Part shown: one piece after another, positions 53,266 through 62,780 of the stretch
How the letters are laid out: each line of letters opens with the position of its first letter
How positions within the stretch are numbered: position 1 is the stretch's first letter
Origin: Scytolyngbya sp. HA4215-MV1
GTDB taxonomy: Bacteria > Cyanobacteriota > Cyanobacteriia > Leptolyngbyales > Leptolyngbyaceae
DNA length: 64,000 bases
NCBI GenBank assembly: GCA_019359045.1
Contig: JAHHIA010000015.1
Coordinates: forward strand, 62,001-126,000
Reading direction: 5' to 3'
Translations under genes and position numbers: made by a program
The notes under the pieces: generated by a model
The model's database searches: none
Told to the model about the DNA's origin: nothing
What the model saw: only the letters and a program-made list of their open reading frames with translations

Positions 53266-55023
53266 TTGCAACCTTTTGATTTCACTACATTGACGGCTGT
53301 CTGTGCCGAATTGCGGGCAGATTGGTTACCAGCTCGGCTAGAGCAGGTTTACCAGCGCGATCGTTTTACTTTATCGCTGGCACTTCGCACACTCCAACAG
53401 CGAGCTTGGTTAACGCTCTCCTGGCACCCCCAAGCAGCGAGAATCTGCCTGGATTCGCCCCCGCCCCGGACACCTGACACCTTTACCTTTAGCCAACAAC
53501 TTTTGCATCAATTGAATGGATTGGCACTAGTTGCGATTGCCCCGATCGCTTCCTGGGAAAGAGTGATGGATCTGCAATTTGCCCGCCGTCCTGGTGATCC
53601 CGTACTCTGGCACCTGTACGTAGAAATCATGGGCAAATATAGCAACGTCATTCTTGCCAATGCCGAAAATCTGATCGTCACCGCTGCTCATCAAGTCAGT
53701 GCCCAACAGTCGAGTGTGCGCCCCATTCAAACTGGGCAACTTTACGAAAAGCCCCCCGGACTAACCGATCCCGCGCCGAACCTGGAGGAATCTCAGGCGC
53801 GCTGGCAAGAAAGAGTCTGTCTGATCCCCGGTGCTTTACGGCGCAATTTACTGAAAAATTATCGGGGACTGAGTTCTGCGCTTGTCCTCTCGATGCTGCA
53901 AGCCGCAGAACTTAACCCGGAACAGTCTACTGAGGAATTGAGCGATGCCGACTGGCATCGGCTCTTTGAGCACTGGCAAGAATGGCTTAAAAATCTTGTT
54001 GAGGAGAAGTTTTATCCTGGTTGGATGCAACAAGGTTATACCGTGATGGGATGGGGCATTATGACCCCTGCCGAAAATGTGCAAGAACTGGTGCGACGGT
54101 ATTACGGAGAGCACAACGATCGACAAGAATTTGACCAGCTACGCCAGCAATTACAGCAAAAGCTCAAAACGCTGATTGAGAGACTCCGAACCAAAGCTCA
54201 AGTTTTTCAAGCTCGATTGCAACAATCTGATCAAGCTGAGACTTATCGTCAGCAGGCAGACTTGTTGATGGCGTATTTACAAGATTGGCAACCAGGAATG
54301 CAGGCGATCGTCCTATGCGACTTTGAAACAGGTCATCCGATCACCATTCCCCTCAATCCCGAAAAGAACGCTGTTCAAAATGCCCAGAGCCTTTATAAAT
54401 TGAATCAAAAGCTCAAACGTGCTCGCAATGCTATCGATCCGTTGCTAGCAGAAGTGCAAACAGAACTTGGCTACCTGGAACAAGTGGAAGCTGTACTGCT
54501 GCAACTGACTGAATACCAGCATCCTGCCGACCTGCAAGCCCTCACTGAAATTCGTGACGAATTGGTCCAGCAAAATTACTTGGAAGCCAGTCGATATCGC
54601 AATTCAAGCAATGTAACCAACCAAGACATCGGCAGCCAGCCCTACCGCTACCGGACCCCCAATGGGTTTGAATTGTTAGTCGGGCGCAATAATCGCCAGA
54701 ATGATCAGCTGACATTTCGCCTTGCTGGAGACTATGATCTTTGGTTTCATACACAGGAGATACCCGGTAGCCATGTTTTATTAAGATTAGCTCCGGGGAG
54801 TGTGGCAGAAGATGCCGATCTGGCATTTGCTGCGGATATTGCAGCTTACTATAGTCGTGCTCGCCACAGCGAACAGGTTCCTGTGGTTTATACGCAGCCT
54901 AAGTATGTGTTCAAGCCCAAAGGAGTAAAACCAGGCATGGTGGTCTATAAGCAAGAGCGCATTCTATGGGGACAACCGCAACAAGGGAGCCGTTGGGTTA
55001 CTCAGATAAGCCAAGTAAATTAA
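53266..55023 (+). CDS. NFACT family protein, RqcH/Rqc2 homologue
   Basis: A 585-residue protein with an N-terminal NFACT-N domain (about 1-240, LQQRAWLTLSWHPQAARICL), two helix-hairpin-helix and coiled-coil regions (about 275-430), and a C-terminal NFACT-R domain (FELLVGRNNRQNDQLTFRL then DLWFHTQEIPGSHVLLRL). RqcH proteins bind stalled large ribosomal subunits and add alanine tails for quality control; older names are FbpA or fibronectin-binding protein. The start is a TTG at 53266 because no ATG or GTG fits the conserved MQPFDFTTLTAV start. Confidence 0.88.
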   Translation: MQPFDFTTLTAVCAELRADWLPARLEQVYQRDRFTLSLALRTLQQRAWLTLSWHPQAARICLDSPPPRTPDTFTFSQQLLHQLNGLALVAIAPIASWERVMDLQFARRPGDPVLWHLYVEIMGKYSNVILANAENLIVTAAHQVSAQQSSVRPIQTGQLYEKPPGLTDPAPNLEESQARWQERVCLIPGALRRNLLKNYRGLSSALVLSMLQAAELNPEQSTEELSDADWHRLFEHWQEWLKNLVEEKFYPGWMQQGYTVMGWGIMTPAENVQELVRRYYGEHNDRQEFDQLRQQLQQKLKTLIERLRTKAQVFQARLQQSDQAETYRQQADLLMAYLQDWQPGMQAIVLCDFETGHPITIPLNPEKNAVQNAQSLYKLNQKLKRARNAIDPLLAEVQTELGYLEQVEAVLLQLTEYQHPADLQALTEIRDELVQQNYLEASRYRNSSNVTNQDIGSQPYRYRTPNGFELLVGRNNRQNDQLTFRLAGDYDLWFHTQEIPGSHVLLRLAPGSVAEDADLAFAADIAAYYSRARHSEQVPVVYTQPKYVFKPKGVKPGMVVYKQERILWGQPQQGSRWVTQISQVN

Positions 55024-55116
55024 CCAAAATGTTGTGTTTCTACATCTTCCATTAGAAAGAGTAATCGAATTAACGGTAAATTTTCATAACAAAATGTCTG
55101 TGTTGCTTGTTACAAT

Positions 55117-55250
55117 ACTTTTATAGAAGGGGTTGAATGTCCCCGGTTACCCGCTGCACGTTTGGGAACGCGCTAGTTGGGTTTCCTCAAATGTCTGAGA
55201 ACAACGTTATTACTTTTTGAAGCCAGCCTAAAAATAGGCTGGCTTTTTTT
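55117..55250 (+). ncRNA. Candidate small RNA with its own promoter and terminator
   Basis: An extended -10 element (TGT-TACAAT, 55108-55116) lies about 130 bases before a strong terminator: AGCCAGCCTA (55221-55230) and TAGGCTGGCT (55235-55244) form a perfect 10-bp stem followed by T residues. The stretch between contains no open frame of use. It starts about 90 bases after the NFACT stop, so the terminator could alternatively end that gene. I cannot match it to a known family such as Yfr1 or 6S. Confidence 0.45.
55221..55250 (+). terminator. Strong Rho-independent terminator
   Basis: Perfect 10-bp stem with a four-base A loop and a run of at least seven T residues. It ends either the candidate small RNA or the NFACT transcript. 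Confidence 0.9.
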
Positions 55251-55365
55251 CCAAAAGTCAAAATAGGGGTTTGTCAAATCCCTTTTAAGGAGTAAAATTC
55301 TTCAAAACATCCCCTAAAAATGAGTTTTGTAGATTTGAGCGGTCACTCAAGTCTTTCCTGAGAAA

Positions 55366-55466
55366 TAGCTATAGCGATCCTATCTGGATTGTGAAAAAGA
55401 GTTCCACAGGAACTCTTTTTCACACAGCCTTTCTCATTCACAAATGATTTAGGACTGCTATAGCTA
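55366..55466. mobile_element. Palindromic MITE flanked by TA
   Basis: The element starts and ends with GCTATAGC (55368-55375 and 55457-55464). Both flanks are TA, the target duplication made by IS630/Tc1-type transposases. The next bases of the arms also pair (TCCTA near both ends). The centre is a perfect 15-bp stem, GTGAAAAAGAGTTCC with its complement around ACA. It is about 100 bases long with no coding capacity. Confidence 0.75.
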
Positions 55467-55609
55467 GCAATTTTTAAAGAAAAAATTGGCGATCGAGGCT
55501 TCTTTGCCAGAGCATTCAGGCAGGTAGAGAGGGATATCCGCTTGCACTGACTTGTCAGTGGAGAAATTTCATCCCGATCAAAATTACTATCGGTCATGTT
55601 TTAAAACTG

Positions 55610-55649
55610 AAGTTCCTGAAAGTTCTCATCAATGAGCTTTCAGGAACTT
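55610..55649 (-). terminator. Terminator of clpC
   Basis: AAGTTCCTGAAAG and CTTTCAGGAACTT form a perfect 13-bp stem; the loop holds an inner CTCAT/ATGAG stem. On the minus strand CAGTTTTAAAA follows. It lies about 105 bases after the clpC stop. Confidence 0.75.
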
Positions 55650-55754
55650 TAGTCATGATTGGATGGGCGACTTCAGCCTCGTGGTTCACGATCGAGCAAC
55701 CTTTCAGTCCACGATCTCAAGTTTCCTGTCCTCAAGTCATCTAGCATTAGGACT

Positions 55755-58274
55755 TCAGCCAACCGCTTGGAGCACAGGCGGATAGCTATCTTCAGTTGCA
55801 AAAACCTGCACCTCTCCATCGGCATCCAGATCAATCAGGGCTGTGTCTCCTGGCTGAATCTTACCTGCCAACATGGCTTCTGCCAGTGAGTCTTCCAGCA
55901 GACGCATAATTGCGCGGCGCAGGGGACGTGCCCCATAGCTCGGATCGTAGCCATCGGTAATAATCCGCTGTTTGATGCGATCGCTCACTTCTAGACCAAT
56001 TTCCTGTGCTTGCAAACGAACCGTCACTTCTTTTAATAGGAGATCCGCAATTTGAGACACCTCCTCTCTAGTCAACTGGCGGAAGACGATGATCTCATCC
56101 AGACGATTGAGAAACTCTGGACGGAAATGTTGTTTGAGTTCTTCATTCACCAGGCTACGAACCCGATTGTATTGAGCTTCAACCTGTCCAACAGCAGAAA
56201 ACTCGAACCCAAGTCCACCACCGCCTTTTTCGATCACTTTGGAACCAATGTTAGAGGTCATAATGATCAGGGTGTTTTTGAAGCTGACCGTGCGTCCATG
56301 GGCATCGGTCAGACGACCGTCTTCCAGGATTTGTAAGAGCAAATTAAACACATCCGGATGGGCTTTTTCGATTTCATCGAACAGCACCACCGTATAAGGT
56401 TTGCGCCGTACAGCTTCAGTCAGTTGTCCGCCTTCGTCGTAACCGATGTAACCGGGAGGAGAGCCAATGAGTTTGGATAGGGTATGCCGCTCCATGAATT
56501 CCGACATGTCGAGCCTGATCATGGCATCTTCTGATCCAAAGAAGTAGGCAGCAAGGGCTTTGGTCAGCTCGGTTTTGCCCACTCCGGTGGGACCCGAGAA
56601 GATAAAACTGGCGATCGGTCGGTCTGGATCCTTTAACCCAACGCGCGCCCGTCGAATCGCCCGCGAAACGGCAGCAACGGCTTCTTCCTGCCCAATCAAG
56701 CGCTGGTGCAAGGTATCTTCCAGATGCAACAGCAACTCAGATTCAGACTCGGTCAGTTTAGTAACCGGGACTCCACTCCAAGTCGCTACGATATGAGCAA
56801 TATCCTCTTCAGTCACAGTTAAAGGACGCGGTGCAGTCACAACGGGCTGAATAGAACCGATGGATTCACCCAACGGGCTATTACCTTGCGCTTTGATCTC
56901 TGCCAACTGGGCTTCAATGGCTAATTCCCGATCGCGCAGCTTACCCGCTTTGTCAAAATCCTGAGTTTGTACCGCTTCTGTTTTGTCTTGAAGAAGTTGG
57001 CGAAATTCGCGCTTAAGCGCCTGGGCTTCAGATGGCATTCTACCTGCCATCACGCGAGCGCGGGAACCAGCTTCATCAATCAGGTCGATTGCTTTGTCGG
57101 GGAGGTAACGATCGGCAATGTAGCGATCGGACAACTTTGCAGCCGCTTCCAGCGCTTCATTCGTAATGTGAACTTTGTGATGTTGTTCGTAGCGATCGCG
57201 GAGACCGTAGAGAATCTCGATTGTTTCTTGCACGGTTGGTTCACCCACATTCACTGGCTGAAAGCGCCGTTCTAATGCTGCATCCCGCTCAATATGCTGG
57301 CGATACTCATCCAGGGTTGTCGCACCCAAGCATTGCAATTCCCCGCGCGCCAGTGCAGGTTTCAACATATTGGCAGCGTCCATGCCCCCTTCAGCAGAGC
57401 CTGCACCCACCAACGTGTGAATTTCATCGATCACCAGAATGACGTTTCCGGCAGTCTGGATCTCTTGCACAATTTTCTTCAAGCGCTCTTCAAATTCTCC
57501 TCGAAACCGAGTGCCTGCCAGCAGCGACCCCATATCCAGGCTAATCACCTGTTTATCTAGGAGCAAATCGGGCACATCCCCATTAATAATGCGCTGGGCT
57601 AATCCTTCAGCGATCGCGGTTTTACCAACACCCGGTTCTCCTAACAAGACTGGGTTGTTTTTAGTGCGCCGCCCCAAAATTTGTACCACACGCTCAATCT
57701 CTTTTTGCCGACCCACAACGGGATCAAGCTTGCCTTTACTCGCCAGCTGAGTCAGGTTCGTACTAAACTCATCTAGCGTCACTGTTCTGCTACTGCCTCG
57801 ACCCGTACCGCCCGCTGCCACAGAGGGAGAATGACCAACCGAGTCACCCATGGAACGAATAATTTGGGTGCGTAAGTTTGCCAGGTCAACTTCCAAATTT
57901 TCCAACACTCTGGAGGCAACCCCTTCCCCATCTCGTGCCAATGCCAACAGCAAATGCTCTGGAGAAATATAGTTTTGACCCAATTGACGGGCTTCTAGTA
58001 AAGCGTGCTCAAATACGCGCTTCACTCGAGGGGTAAAGGGGATTTCCACGGGGACAAAACCACTGCCCCGTCCAATAATTTTTTGGACTTCGATGCGTGC
58101 ATCTTCTAGCTGAATCCCCAGGTCGGACAGGACTTTGGTAGCCGCACTCGTTTTTTCACTTAACACTCCCAGTAAGATCTGTTCAGTGCCAACCAGGTTA
58201 TGTCCCATGCGACGGGCTTCTTCCTGAGCCAACATGACAGCTTTGATCGCTTTTTCGGTAAAAAGTTCAAACAT
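55755..58274 (-). CDS. clpC: ATP-dependent Clp protease ATPase subunit ClpC
   Basis: An 839-residue HSP100 unfoldase that feeds proteins to ClpP. An N-terminal double Clp-N domain (about 1-145) is followed by the first AAA domain (Walker [13 protein letters not shown]), a UVR/linker region (about 425-470), and the second AAA domain (Walker [21 protein letters not shown]) with a C-terminal D2-small domain. Essential in cyanobacteria and conserved in chloroplasts. The ATG at 58274 gives the family start [19 protein letters not shown]; an earlier frame start adds twelve residues. A hairpin terminator follows. Confidence 0.96.
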   Translation of the reverse strand: MFELFTEKAIKAVMLAQEEARRMGHNLVGTEQILLGVLSEKTSAATKVLSDLGIQLEDARIEVQKIIGRGSGFVPVEIPFTPRVKRVFEHALLEARQLGQNYISPEHLLLALARDGEGVASRVLENLEVDLANLRTQIIRSMGDSVGHSPSVAAGGTGRGSSRTVTLDEFSTNLTQLASKGKLDPVVGRQKEIERVVQILGRRTKNNPVLLGEPGVGKTAIAEGLAQRIINGDVPDLLLDKQVISLDMGSLLAGTRFRGEFEERLKKIVQEIQTAGNVILVIDEIHTLVGAGSAEGGMDAANMLKPALARGELQCLGATTLDEYRQHIERDAALERRFQPVNVGEPTVQETIEILYGLRDRYEQHHKVHITNEALEAAAKLSDRYIADRYLPDKAIDLIDEAGSRARVMAGRMPSEAQALKREFRQLLQDKTEAVQTQDFDKAGKLRDRELAIEAQLAEIKAQGNSPLGESIGSIQPVVTAPRPLTVTEEDIAHIVATWSGVPVTKLTESESELLLHLEDTLHQRLIGQEEAVAAVSRAIRRARVGLKDPDRPIASFIFSGPTGVGKTELTKALAAYFFGSEDAMIRLDMSEFMERHTLSKLIGSPPGYIGYDEGGQLTEAVRRKPYTVVLFDEIEKAHPDVFNLLLQILEDGRLTDAHGRTVSFKNTLIIMTSNIGSKVIEKGGGGLGFEFSAVGQVEAQYNRVRSLVNEELKQHFRPEFLNRLDEIIVFRQLTREEVSQIADLLLKEVTVRLQAQEIGLEVSDRIKQRIITDGYDPSYGARPLRRAIMRLLEDSLAEAMLAGKIQPGDTALIDLDADGEVQVFATEDSYPPVLQAVG

Positions 58275-58445
58275 TTCACTTCTCCTAATTGCCCGATTGT
58301 TGCGGGGCAAAATGACTCATACGTAACGAAGAGACGATGTGGACGATCGCAAATGGATGGACTGATTGAACGATCGTAAAAGTCTAACTGGTCACCCTGG
58401 CTATCTGAATGGCTCGGTTCAATGCATTGACCAAAGCCAGGCAAC

Positions 58446-58553
58446 TCATTGGCAAGAGTAGGATACGACGTGCTTTGCTAAGAAGTTGGCATGGGTTCCC
58501 AGCATGGCAACACCAACCGAACTTAGCCTCAGCAGGATAGCGGGAATCAACAT
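58446..58553 (-). CDS. Candidate 35-residue small protein
   Basis: A minus-strand ATG at 58553 follows GAAGGAGG with ideal spacing and opens a 35-codon frame ending in TGA. The product has a hydrophobic N-terminal half (MLIPAILLRLSSVGVAML) and a short polar tail with one Cys. It resembles no protein I know. It lies upstream of clpC on the same strand, so it could be a leader peptide or a small membrane protein. The strong ribosome binding site is the main evidence. Confidence 0.35.
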   Translation of the reverse strand: MLIPAILLRLSSVGVAMLGTHANFLAKHVVSYSCQ

Positions 58554-58767
58554 GGCAACCTCCTTCTCGTGAATTTTTGTAACCCTCTTGATACTGTATC
58601 GCTCAAAGTCTCATTTCAGCAGTGGGGAGAACCGTAATAAGGCTCGACGTCGTCACCCGAAGTTCTGATGGTATAAAATTTGGACAATTTTTTAGAATGT
58701 GCGATTGAAGGAGGAGAAGCTGTACACAGTAAGCAGTACAAATAGGAATGTACACTTCAGCGTTAAC

Positions 58768-58788
58768 ATTCACCTTTGGTGAATTTTT
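58768..58788 (+). promoter_or_regulatory. Terminator-like hairpin abutting the permease start codon
   Basis: ATTCACC (58768-58774), a three-base loop and GGTGAAT (58778-58784) form a perfect 7-bp stem. TTTT and then the ATG at 58789 follow. The structure has the form of an intrinsic terminator placed where the ribosome binding site should be. It suggests attenuation or translational control of the permease. Confidence 0.5.
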
Positions 58789-60642
58789 ATGATGCTCACC
58801 CGTCTTAAGCAAGTCTTTCTGGGTAGAACGTTACCCACCAGTGCCCATGCCGAAGAACGGCTCACCAAGGCAGCAGCTTTAGCAATTCTCTCTTCAGATG
58901 CGCTTTCTTCGGTCGCGTATGCGACCCAAGAGACCTTGTTGGTGTTGGTAGCAGCTGGCACGAGTGGGCATATTTTGGGATGGTCTGTGCCGATCGCGGT
59001 TGCGATTTCGGTGCTTCTCGCGATCGTGATTTTGTCTTATCGCCAAACAATTCGGGCATACCCCAAAGGGGGGGGGTCCTATGTCGTCGCACGCGGCAAT
59101 CTGGGATTATATCCAGGGCTGATTGCTGGTGGGTCCTTGATGATTGACTACATTCTCACAGTTGCGGTCAGCATTTCTGCGGGAATTGAGAACCTAACTT
59201 CAGCAGTTCCTATCTTACGCCCCTACACCATTGACCTTTGTCTGCTGTTTATTTTCTTTTTGATGTTAGCCAATCTGCGAGGGGTCAAAGAATCTGGGCG
59301 AATTTTTATGATCCCCACCTACGCTTTCATTGCCAGTATCTTTATTCTGATTACAACCGGGATCTTTAACCAACTCACCGGGCATCTTGTTACCGTACCC
59401 CTCTCTACCATGGCTCTACCAAAAAACACTGAGCCACTGAGCGTGTTCCTGATTTTGAGGGCTTTTGCGGCTGGGTGCACTGCTTTAACCGGAGTTGAGG
59501 CAATTTCCGATGGGGTACTGGCATTTAAACCTCCAGAATGGAAAAATGCTCGTCAAACGTTGATCTTGTTAGGGGTCATTCTAGGGTGCATGTTTTTGGG
59601 CATTACTTACCTGGCACATTTCTATCAGGTGGTGCCGATCGGAAAAGAGACAGTGCTTTCAATCCTCAGCCGCCAAATTTTTGGCACCAGTCCGTTCTAT
59701 TACTTCCTGATTTTGTTTGCCACACCTGCCATCTTGCTTTTGGCAGCCAACACCAGCTATGCCGATTTTCCTCGATTGTGCTATTTCTTAGCGCGTGATG
59801 GCTTTTTACCCCGACAATTGGCATTGCTCGGCGATCGCCTGGTCTATTCCAACGGAATTTTGTTATTGAGTCTCTGTGCCGTTTTTCTGATTATTTTCTT
59901 TCAGGGAAATACCAATGCTATTATTCCCCTCTATGCGGTGGGAGTATTTACGTCTTTTACGCTCTCGCAAGCGGGCATGGTGCGCCATTGGTTTAAATAC
60001 AAAGGCAAAGGTTGGCAAACCAGTGCAGGAATTAATGCTTTAGGCACAGTTGCTACGGCGGTCGTTCTAGCAGTCGTTATCTGGACAAAGTTCATGTTGG
60101 GGGCGTGGGTTGTCGTCGTCAGCATTCCGCTGATTGTGTGGCTCTTTTTGAGCATCCGCCGCCATTACGAGCATGTCGCAGATCGTCTCAGTATTCAAGG
60201 GCTAGCCCCCAGAAGCTACATCCCTCGCCCCAAAGGAGAGATAGTCACCCATCCAGCGATCGTCATTGTTGGGCAATTGCATCGGGGGACTGTGGAAGCG
60301 CTGGACTATGCACGTAGCATTGCTGATGAAGTCATGGCAGTCCACGTAGACATTGGGGGCGAAAATCGGGAGGGCTTACAAAAGCGCTGGCAAGAACTGG
60401 AAGCTGATATTCCTTTGATTATTTTGGATTCTCCCTATCGTTCAGTGGTGTCCCCGATCGTCGAATTTGTTAGCCAATATGAGGCTCAACATCCTGGCGT
60501 GTTTTCGACCATCATCATTCCCGCTTTTGTTACACGGCACTGGTGGGAGAATTTGTTACATAATCAAACAACCTTGTTTCTGAAAGCCATTTTGCGAACG
60601 AAAAAAAGTCGTGTCGTGACAACCGTTCGATATTATCTGTAG
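58789..60642 (+). CDS. APC family amino acid/cation permease
   Basis: This 617-residue transporter has about twelve membrane helices (residues 25-480) of the APC superfamily, with LSSDALSSVAYATQETLLVL in helix 1 and a Gly-rich YPKGGGSYVVARGNLG loop. A cytosolic C-terminal domain of about 130 residues begins near PKGEIVTHPAIVIVGQLHRG and resembles a universal-stress-type fold. Related proteins with this layout include putative amino acid and KUP-like potassium permeases; the substrate is open. The ATG has no Shine-Dalgarno sequence and is preceded by a terminator-like hairpin; a second ATG follows at once. Confidence 0.85.
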   Translation: MMLTRLKQVFLGRTLPTSAHAEERLTKAAALAILSSDALSSVAYATQETLLVLVAAGTSGHILGWSVPIAVAISVLLAIVILSYRQTIRAYPKGGGSYVVARGNLGLYPGLIAGGSLMIDYILTVAVSISAGIENLTSAVPILRPYTIDLCLLFIFFLMLANLRGVKESGRIFMIPTYAFIASIFILITTGIFNQLTGHLVTVPLSTMALPKNTEPLSVFLILRAFAAGCTALTGVEAISDGVLAFKPPEWKNARQTLILLGVILGCMFLGITYLAHFYQVVPIGKETVLSILSRQIFGTSPFYYFLILFATPAILLLAANTSYADFPRLCYFLARDGFLPRQLALLGDRLVYSNGILLLSLCAVFLIIFFQGNTNAIIPLYAVGVFTSFTLSQAGMVRHWFKYKGKGWQTSAGINALGTVATAVVLAVVIWTKFMLGAWVVVVSIPLIVWLFLSIRRHYEHVADRLSIQGLAPRSYIPRPKGEIVTHPAIVIVGQLHRGTVEALDYARSIADEVMAVHVDIGGENREGLQKRWQELEADIPLIILDSPYRSVVSPIVEFVSQYEAQHPGVFSTIIIPAFVTRHWWENLLHNQTTLFLKAILRTKKSRVVTTVRYYL

Positions 60643-60915
60643 AAATCCCCTCGGTAACGATGAAATGTGAACCGGTTACCGACGGAACAGATAAGACGAT
60701 GGATCTTCGCAGGGCTGCTGTGGTTTGAAATCGGTCGAATCGATGGGCAACTCGCTGTCATGAAAACGGAATCTAGGAAGCGACGATCGCGCTAAGGGAC
60801 TTGCATGAAAATAAAATACCAACGGTTTGGATTTCGGCTATGCTCAATCCGCGACGACTGAAGGTTGAGCGCAGTCGAAACCTGACTGCTGGGTACACTA
60901 TTAATCCGCAGATTC

Positions 60916-61485
60916 CTAATCACTCAATACAATGTAGTCAACAGGGCAGTCGGGGGGCTCACCGGACGTGCTCCCCAGCATTGTCTGAGTGCCATCTGGT
61001 CCTCCCAATTGATGCGCTTTTGCCCCTTCACACATTCGTGCCAGCGTCACTGCACCATCCCCCAAAGAACTGGCAGTTATCTTGACTCCTCCAATATAAG
61101 CTTTAAGGGGAGAAGGCGTTTGCACAACCTGCGCCTGATTTGTCGCAACAGCACCAGCCCCCCCATCTCCACTCATATTGATGGTGATGGCGTATCGATA
61201 GTTAATTGTTTGATTGGGAATGCCCAATCCCAAATCCTGGAGCTGTACTGCAAATGCATCTTTTTCCAGGTAATAGGCTTGCTGAGCACGATTCATGGTA
61301 CCTACGTAGGTTTTTGCCTCGACCTGTTTTGCCTTATTGGCTTGCTTCAAAAAAGCAGGTAAGGCAATGGCAGACAGGATGCCAATGATGATAATCGTTA
61401 CCAGCAGCTCGATCAAGGTAAAGCCTGAATGCTTTGTTTTGGGGATGAGGTATCGCAACGACCTCCATTGACTCGAGATAGACAT
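60916..61485 (-). CDS. Type IV pilin-like protein
   Basis: A 189-residue prepilin. The leader ends in HSG, followed by FTLIELLVTIIIIGILSAIALPAF, split here as FTLIELL and the hydrophobic helix, the class III cleavage and assembly signal with Glu5. The C-terminal domain is beta-rich with a Cys pair (CEGAKAHQ, PPDCPVDY) bounding the D-region. It may be a major pilin (PilA) or a minor pilin used in motility, adhesion or DNA uptake. It stands alone; no pilus assembly genes are nearby. Confidence 0.9.
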   Translation of the reverse strand: MSISSQWRSLRYLIPKTKHSGFTLIELLVTIIIIGILSAIALPAFLKQANKAKQVEAKTYVGTMNRAQQAYYLEKDAFAVQLQDLGLGIPNQTINYRYAITINMSGDGGAGAVATNQAQVVQTPSPLKAYIGGVKITASSLGDGAVTLARMCEGAKAHQLGGPDGTQTMLGSTSGEPPDCPVDYIVLSD

Positions 61486-61630
61486 GAGTGGATTCTAGGC
61501 GGCGAGGTGTATTTGTATACACTTATCGACCCCCGGAAACTGCCTCAGCCAAAATCCAGGTGAATTTACCAAAAAAACATCTGGAAACCCAATATTTAGA
61601 AACCCTAAAACTTGAAGCCAAAATTTAATA

Positions 61631-61702
61631 TGGGTCGCCCGGGATTCGAACCCGGGACCAATCGGTTAAAAGCCGAGTGCTCTACCGCTGAGCTAGCGAC
61701 CC
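61631..61702 (-). tRNA. tRNA-Lys (TTT)
   Basis: The 72-nt minus-strand sequence forms a cloverleaf: acceptor GGGTCGC with GCGACCC, D-arm AGCTCAGCGGTAGAGC, anticodon loop CTTTTAA (anticodon TTT), T-arm CCGGGTTCGAATCCCGG, discriminator A. CCA is not encoded. Confidence 0.96.
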
Positions 61703-61793
61703 TTGCTTCGGTTGCGTTTCCCGCATCGAATCTTACGGTAGCACAGGTTAGAACACATTGTACCTAGAAACATGAAATTCCCCTAACCATTTG

Positions 61794-62675
61794 CTAAAAG
61801 GCACTGACCCTCAGGTCAAATGTGATTTCAAAACTGGCTCCAGGGCTAACGGAAAGGAGGCGATCGCCACTATTCAACGCATTGCGAGGTGCCGTCCAAG
61901 GCTCCAGACAATAAAACTCCTTGCCTTTGAGCGTCCAAAATACCAAGGTTGAAAAGACATCGCTATAGGTGAGTGTCAACCGGGTTGCTTGACTCAGATC
62001 CAGGACACTGGCAAAGGGTCCGGTCGTGCTTCGAAACGCCACATCAATTTCGTCCTGGTCGAAGTCAAATTCTCCAGAGAAAGGGAGAATGGCTAAAGTT
62101 TTGTGGTTTTGCATTTCGGTAGCGGGAATCTCAAACCGCAGCTGGGTCTTATCCGTTACGCCAAAGTAGGGATGGAATCCAGCAGAAAATGGCATGGGAT
62201 CACGAGAGTGATTGGCATAGTGCTGATGAATGCGGAGCGTATTGCCTTGCAGGGTATAGGTAAAGGTGAGTTGAAACTTGAAGGGGTACAGAGCCAGGGT
62301 TTGCTCATTGCTGGTGAGAACCAAAGTGAGACAAACACCGTTTTGGGTACTCTGATCAGTCACTTGCCAGGGCAGGTCACGGGCAAAGCCGTGTTGCTTG
62401 AGGGTGTAGTTTTGCCCCTGGTAGGTGTAGGTATTGTCTGGAAGATTACCGCAAATGGGAAATAGGATGGGAATACCACCCCGAACGGTTAATTCAGGGT
62501 TTGCGAAGCGATCGTGATCCAGATACAGAATATTCCGCCCCTCCACTTGCCATTGGGTGATGATGCCCCCACGTTCGGGAACCACTTCCAGGCGCGATCT
62601 CCCATCTGAAAGGACGTAGGTGGTGTATTGTCCTGTCTGGACCGAGATTTCCCGCTGTAACGCTTGCTCTGACAC
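61794..62675 (-). CDS. Aldose 1-epimerase (galactose mutarotase-like) protein
   Basis: This 293-residue beta-sandwich protein of the aldose 1-epimerase family shows RSRLEVVPERGGIITQWQVEG, FPICGNLPDNTYTYQGQNYTLKQHGFARDLPW (with the catalytic-site His) and MPFSAGFHPYFGV. It should interconvert sugar anomers; cyanobacterial members of this subfamily (YeaD-like glucose-6-phosphate epimerases) also exist, so the substrate is open. The start is a GTG at 62675. It is monocistronic near tRNA-Lys. Confidence 0.87.
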   Translation of the reverse strand: MSEQALQREISVQTGQYTTYVLSDGRSRLEVVPERGGIITQWQVEGRNILYLDHDRFANPELTVRGGIPILFPICGNLPDNTYTYQGQNYTLKQHGFARDLPWQVTDQSTQNGVCLTLVLTSNEQTLALYPFKFQLTFTYTLQGNTLRIHQHYANHSRDPMPFSAGFHPYFGVTDKTQLRFEIPATEMQNHKTLAILPFSGEFDFDQDEIDVAFRSTTGPFASVLDLSQATRLTLTYSDVFSTLVFWTLKGKEFYCLEPWTAPRNALNSGDRLLSVSPGASFEITFDLRVSAF

Positions 62676-62780
62676 GGGTTCATCTACCTCTTCTAGTTGA
62701 ACTTTGACGATCGATTCGAGACGTTAGCTCACGCACCCTAGCCAGAATTTGGCATTAGAGTCCCATTGACATTTTCTCAA

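Larger units (their letters stand above)
58275..58788. other. Intergenic region between divergent clpC and the permease
   Basis: It contains the small ORF candidate at 58446-58553 on the minus strand and the hairpin abutting the permease start. Nothing else was recognised. Confidence 0.4.
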
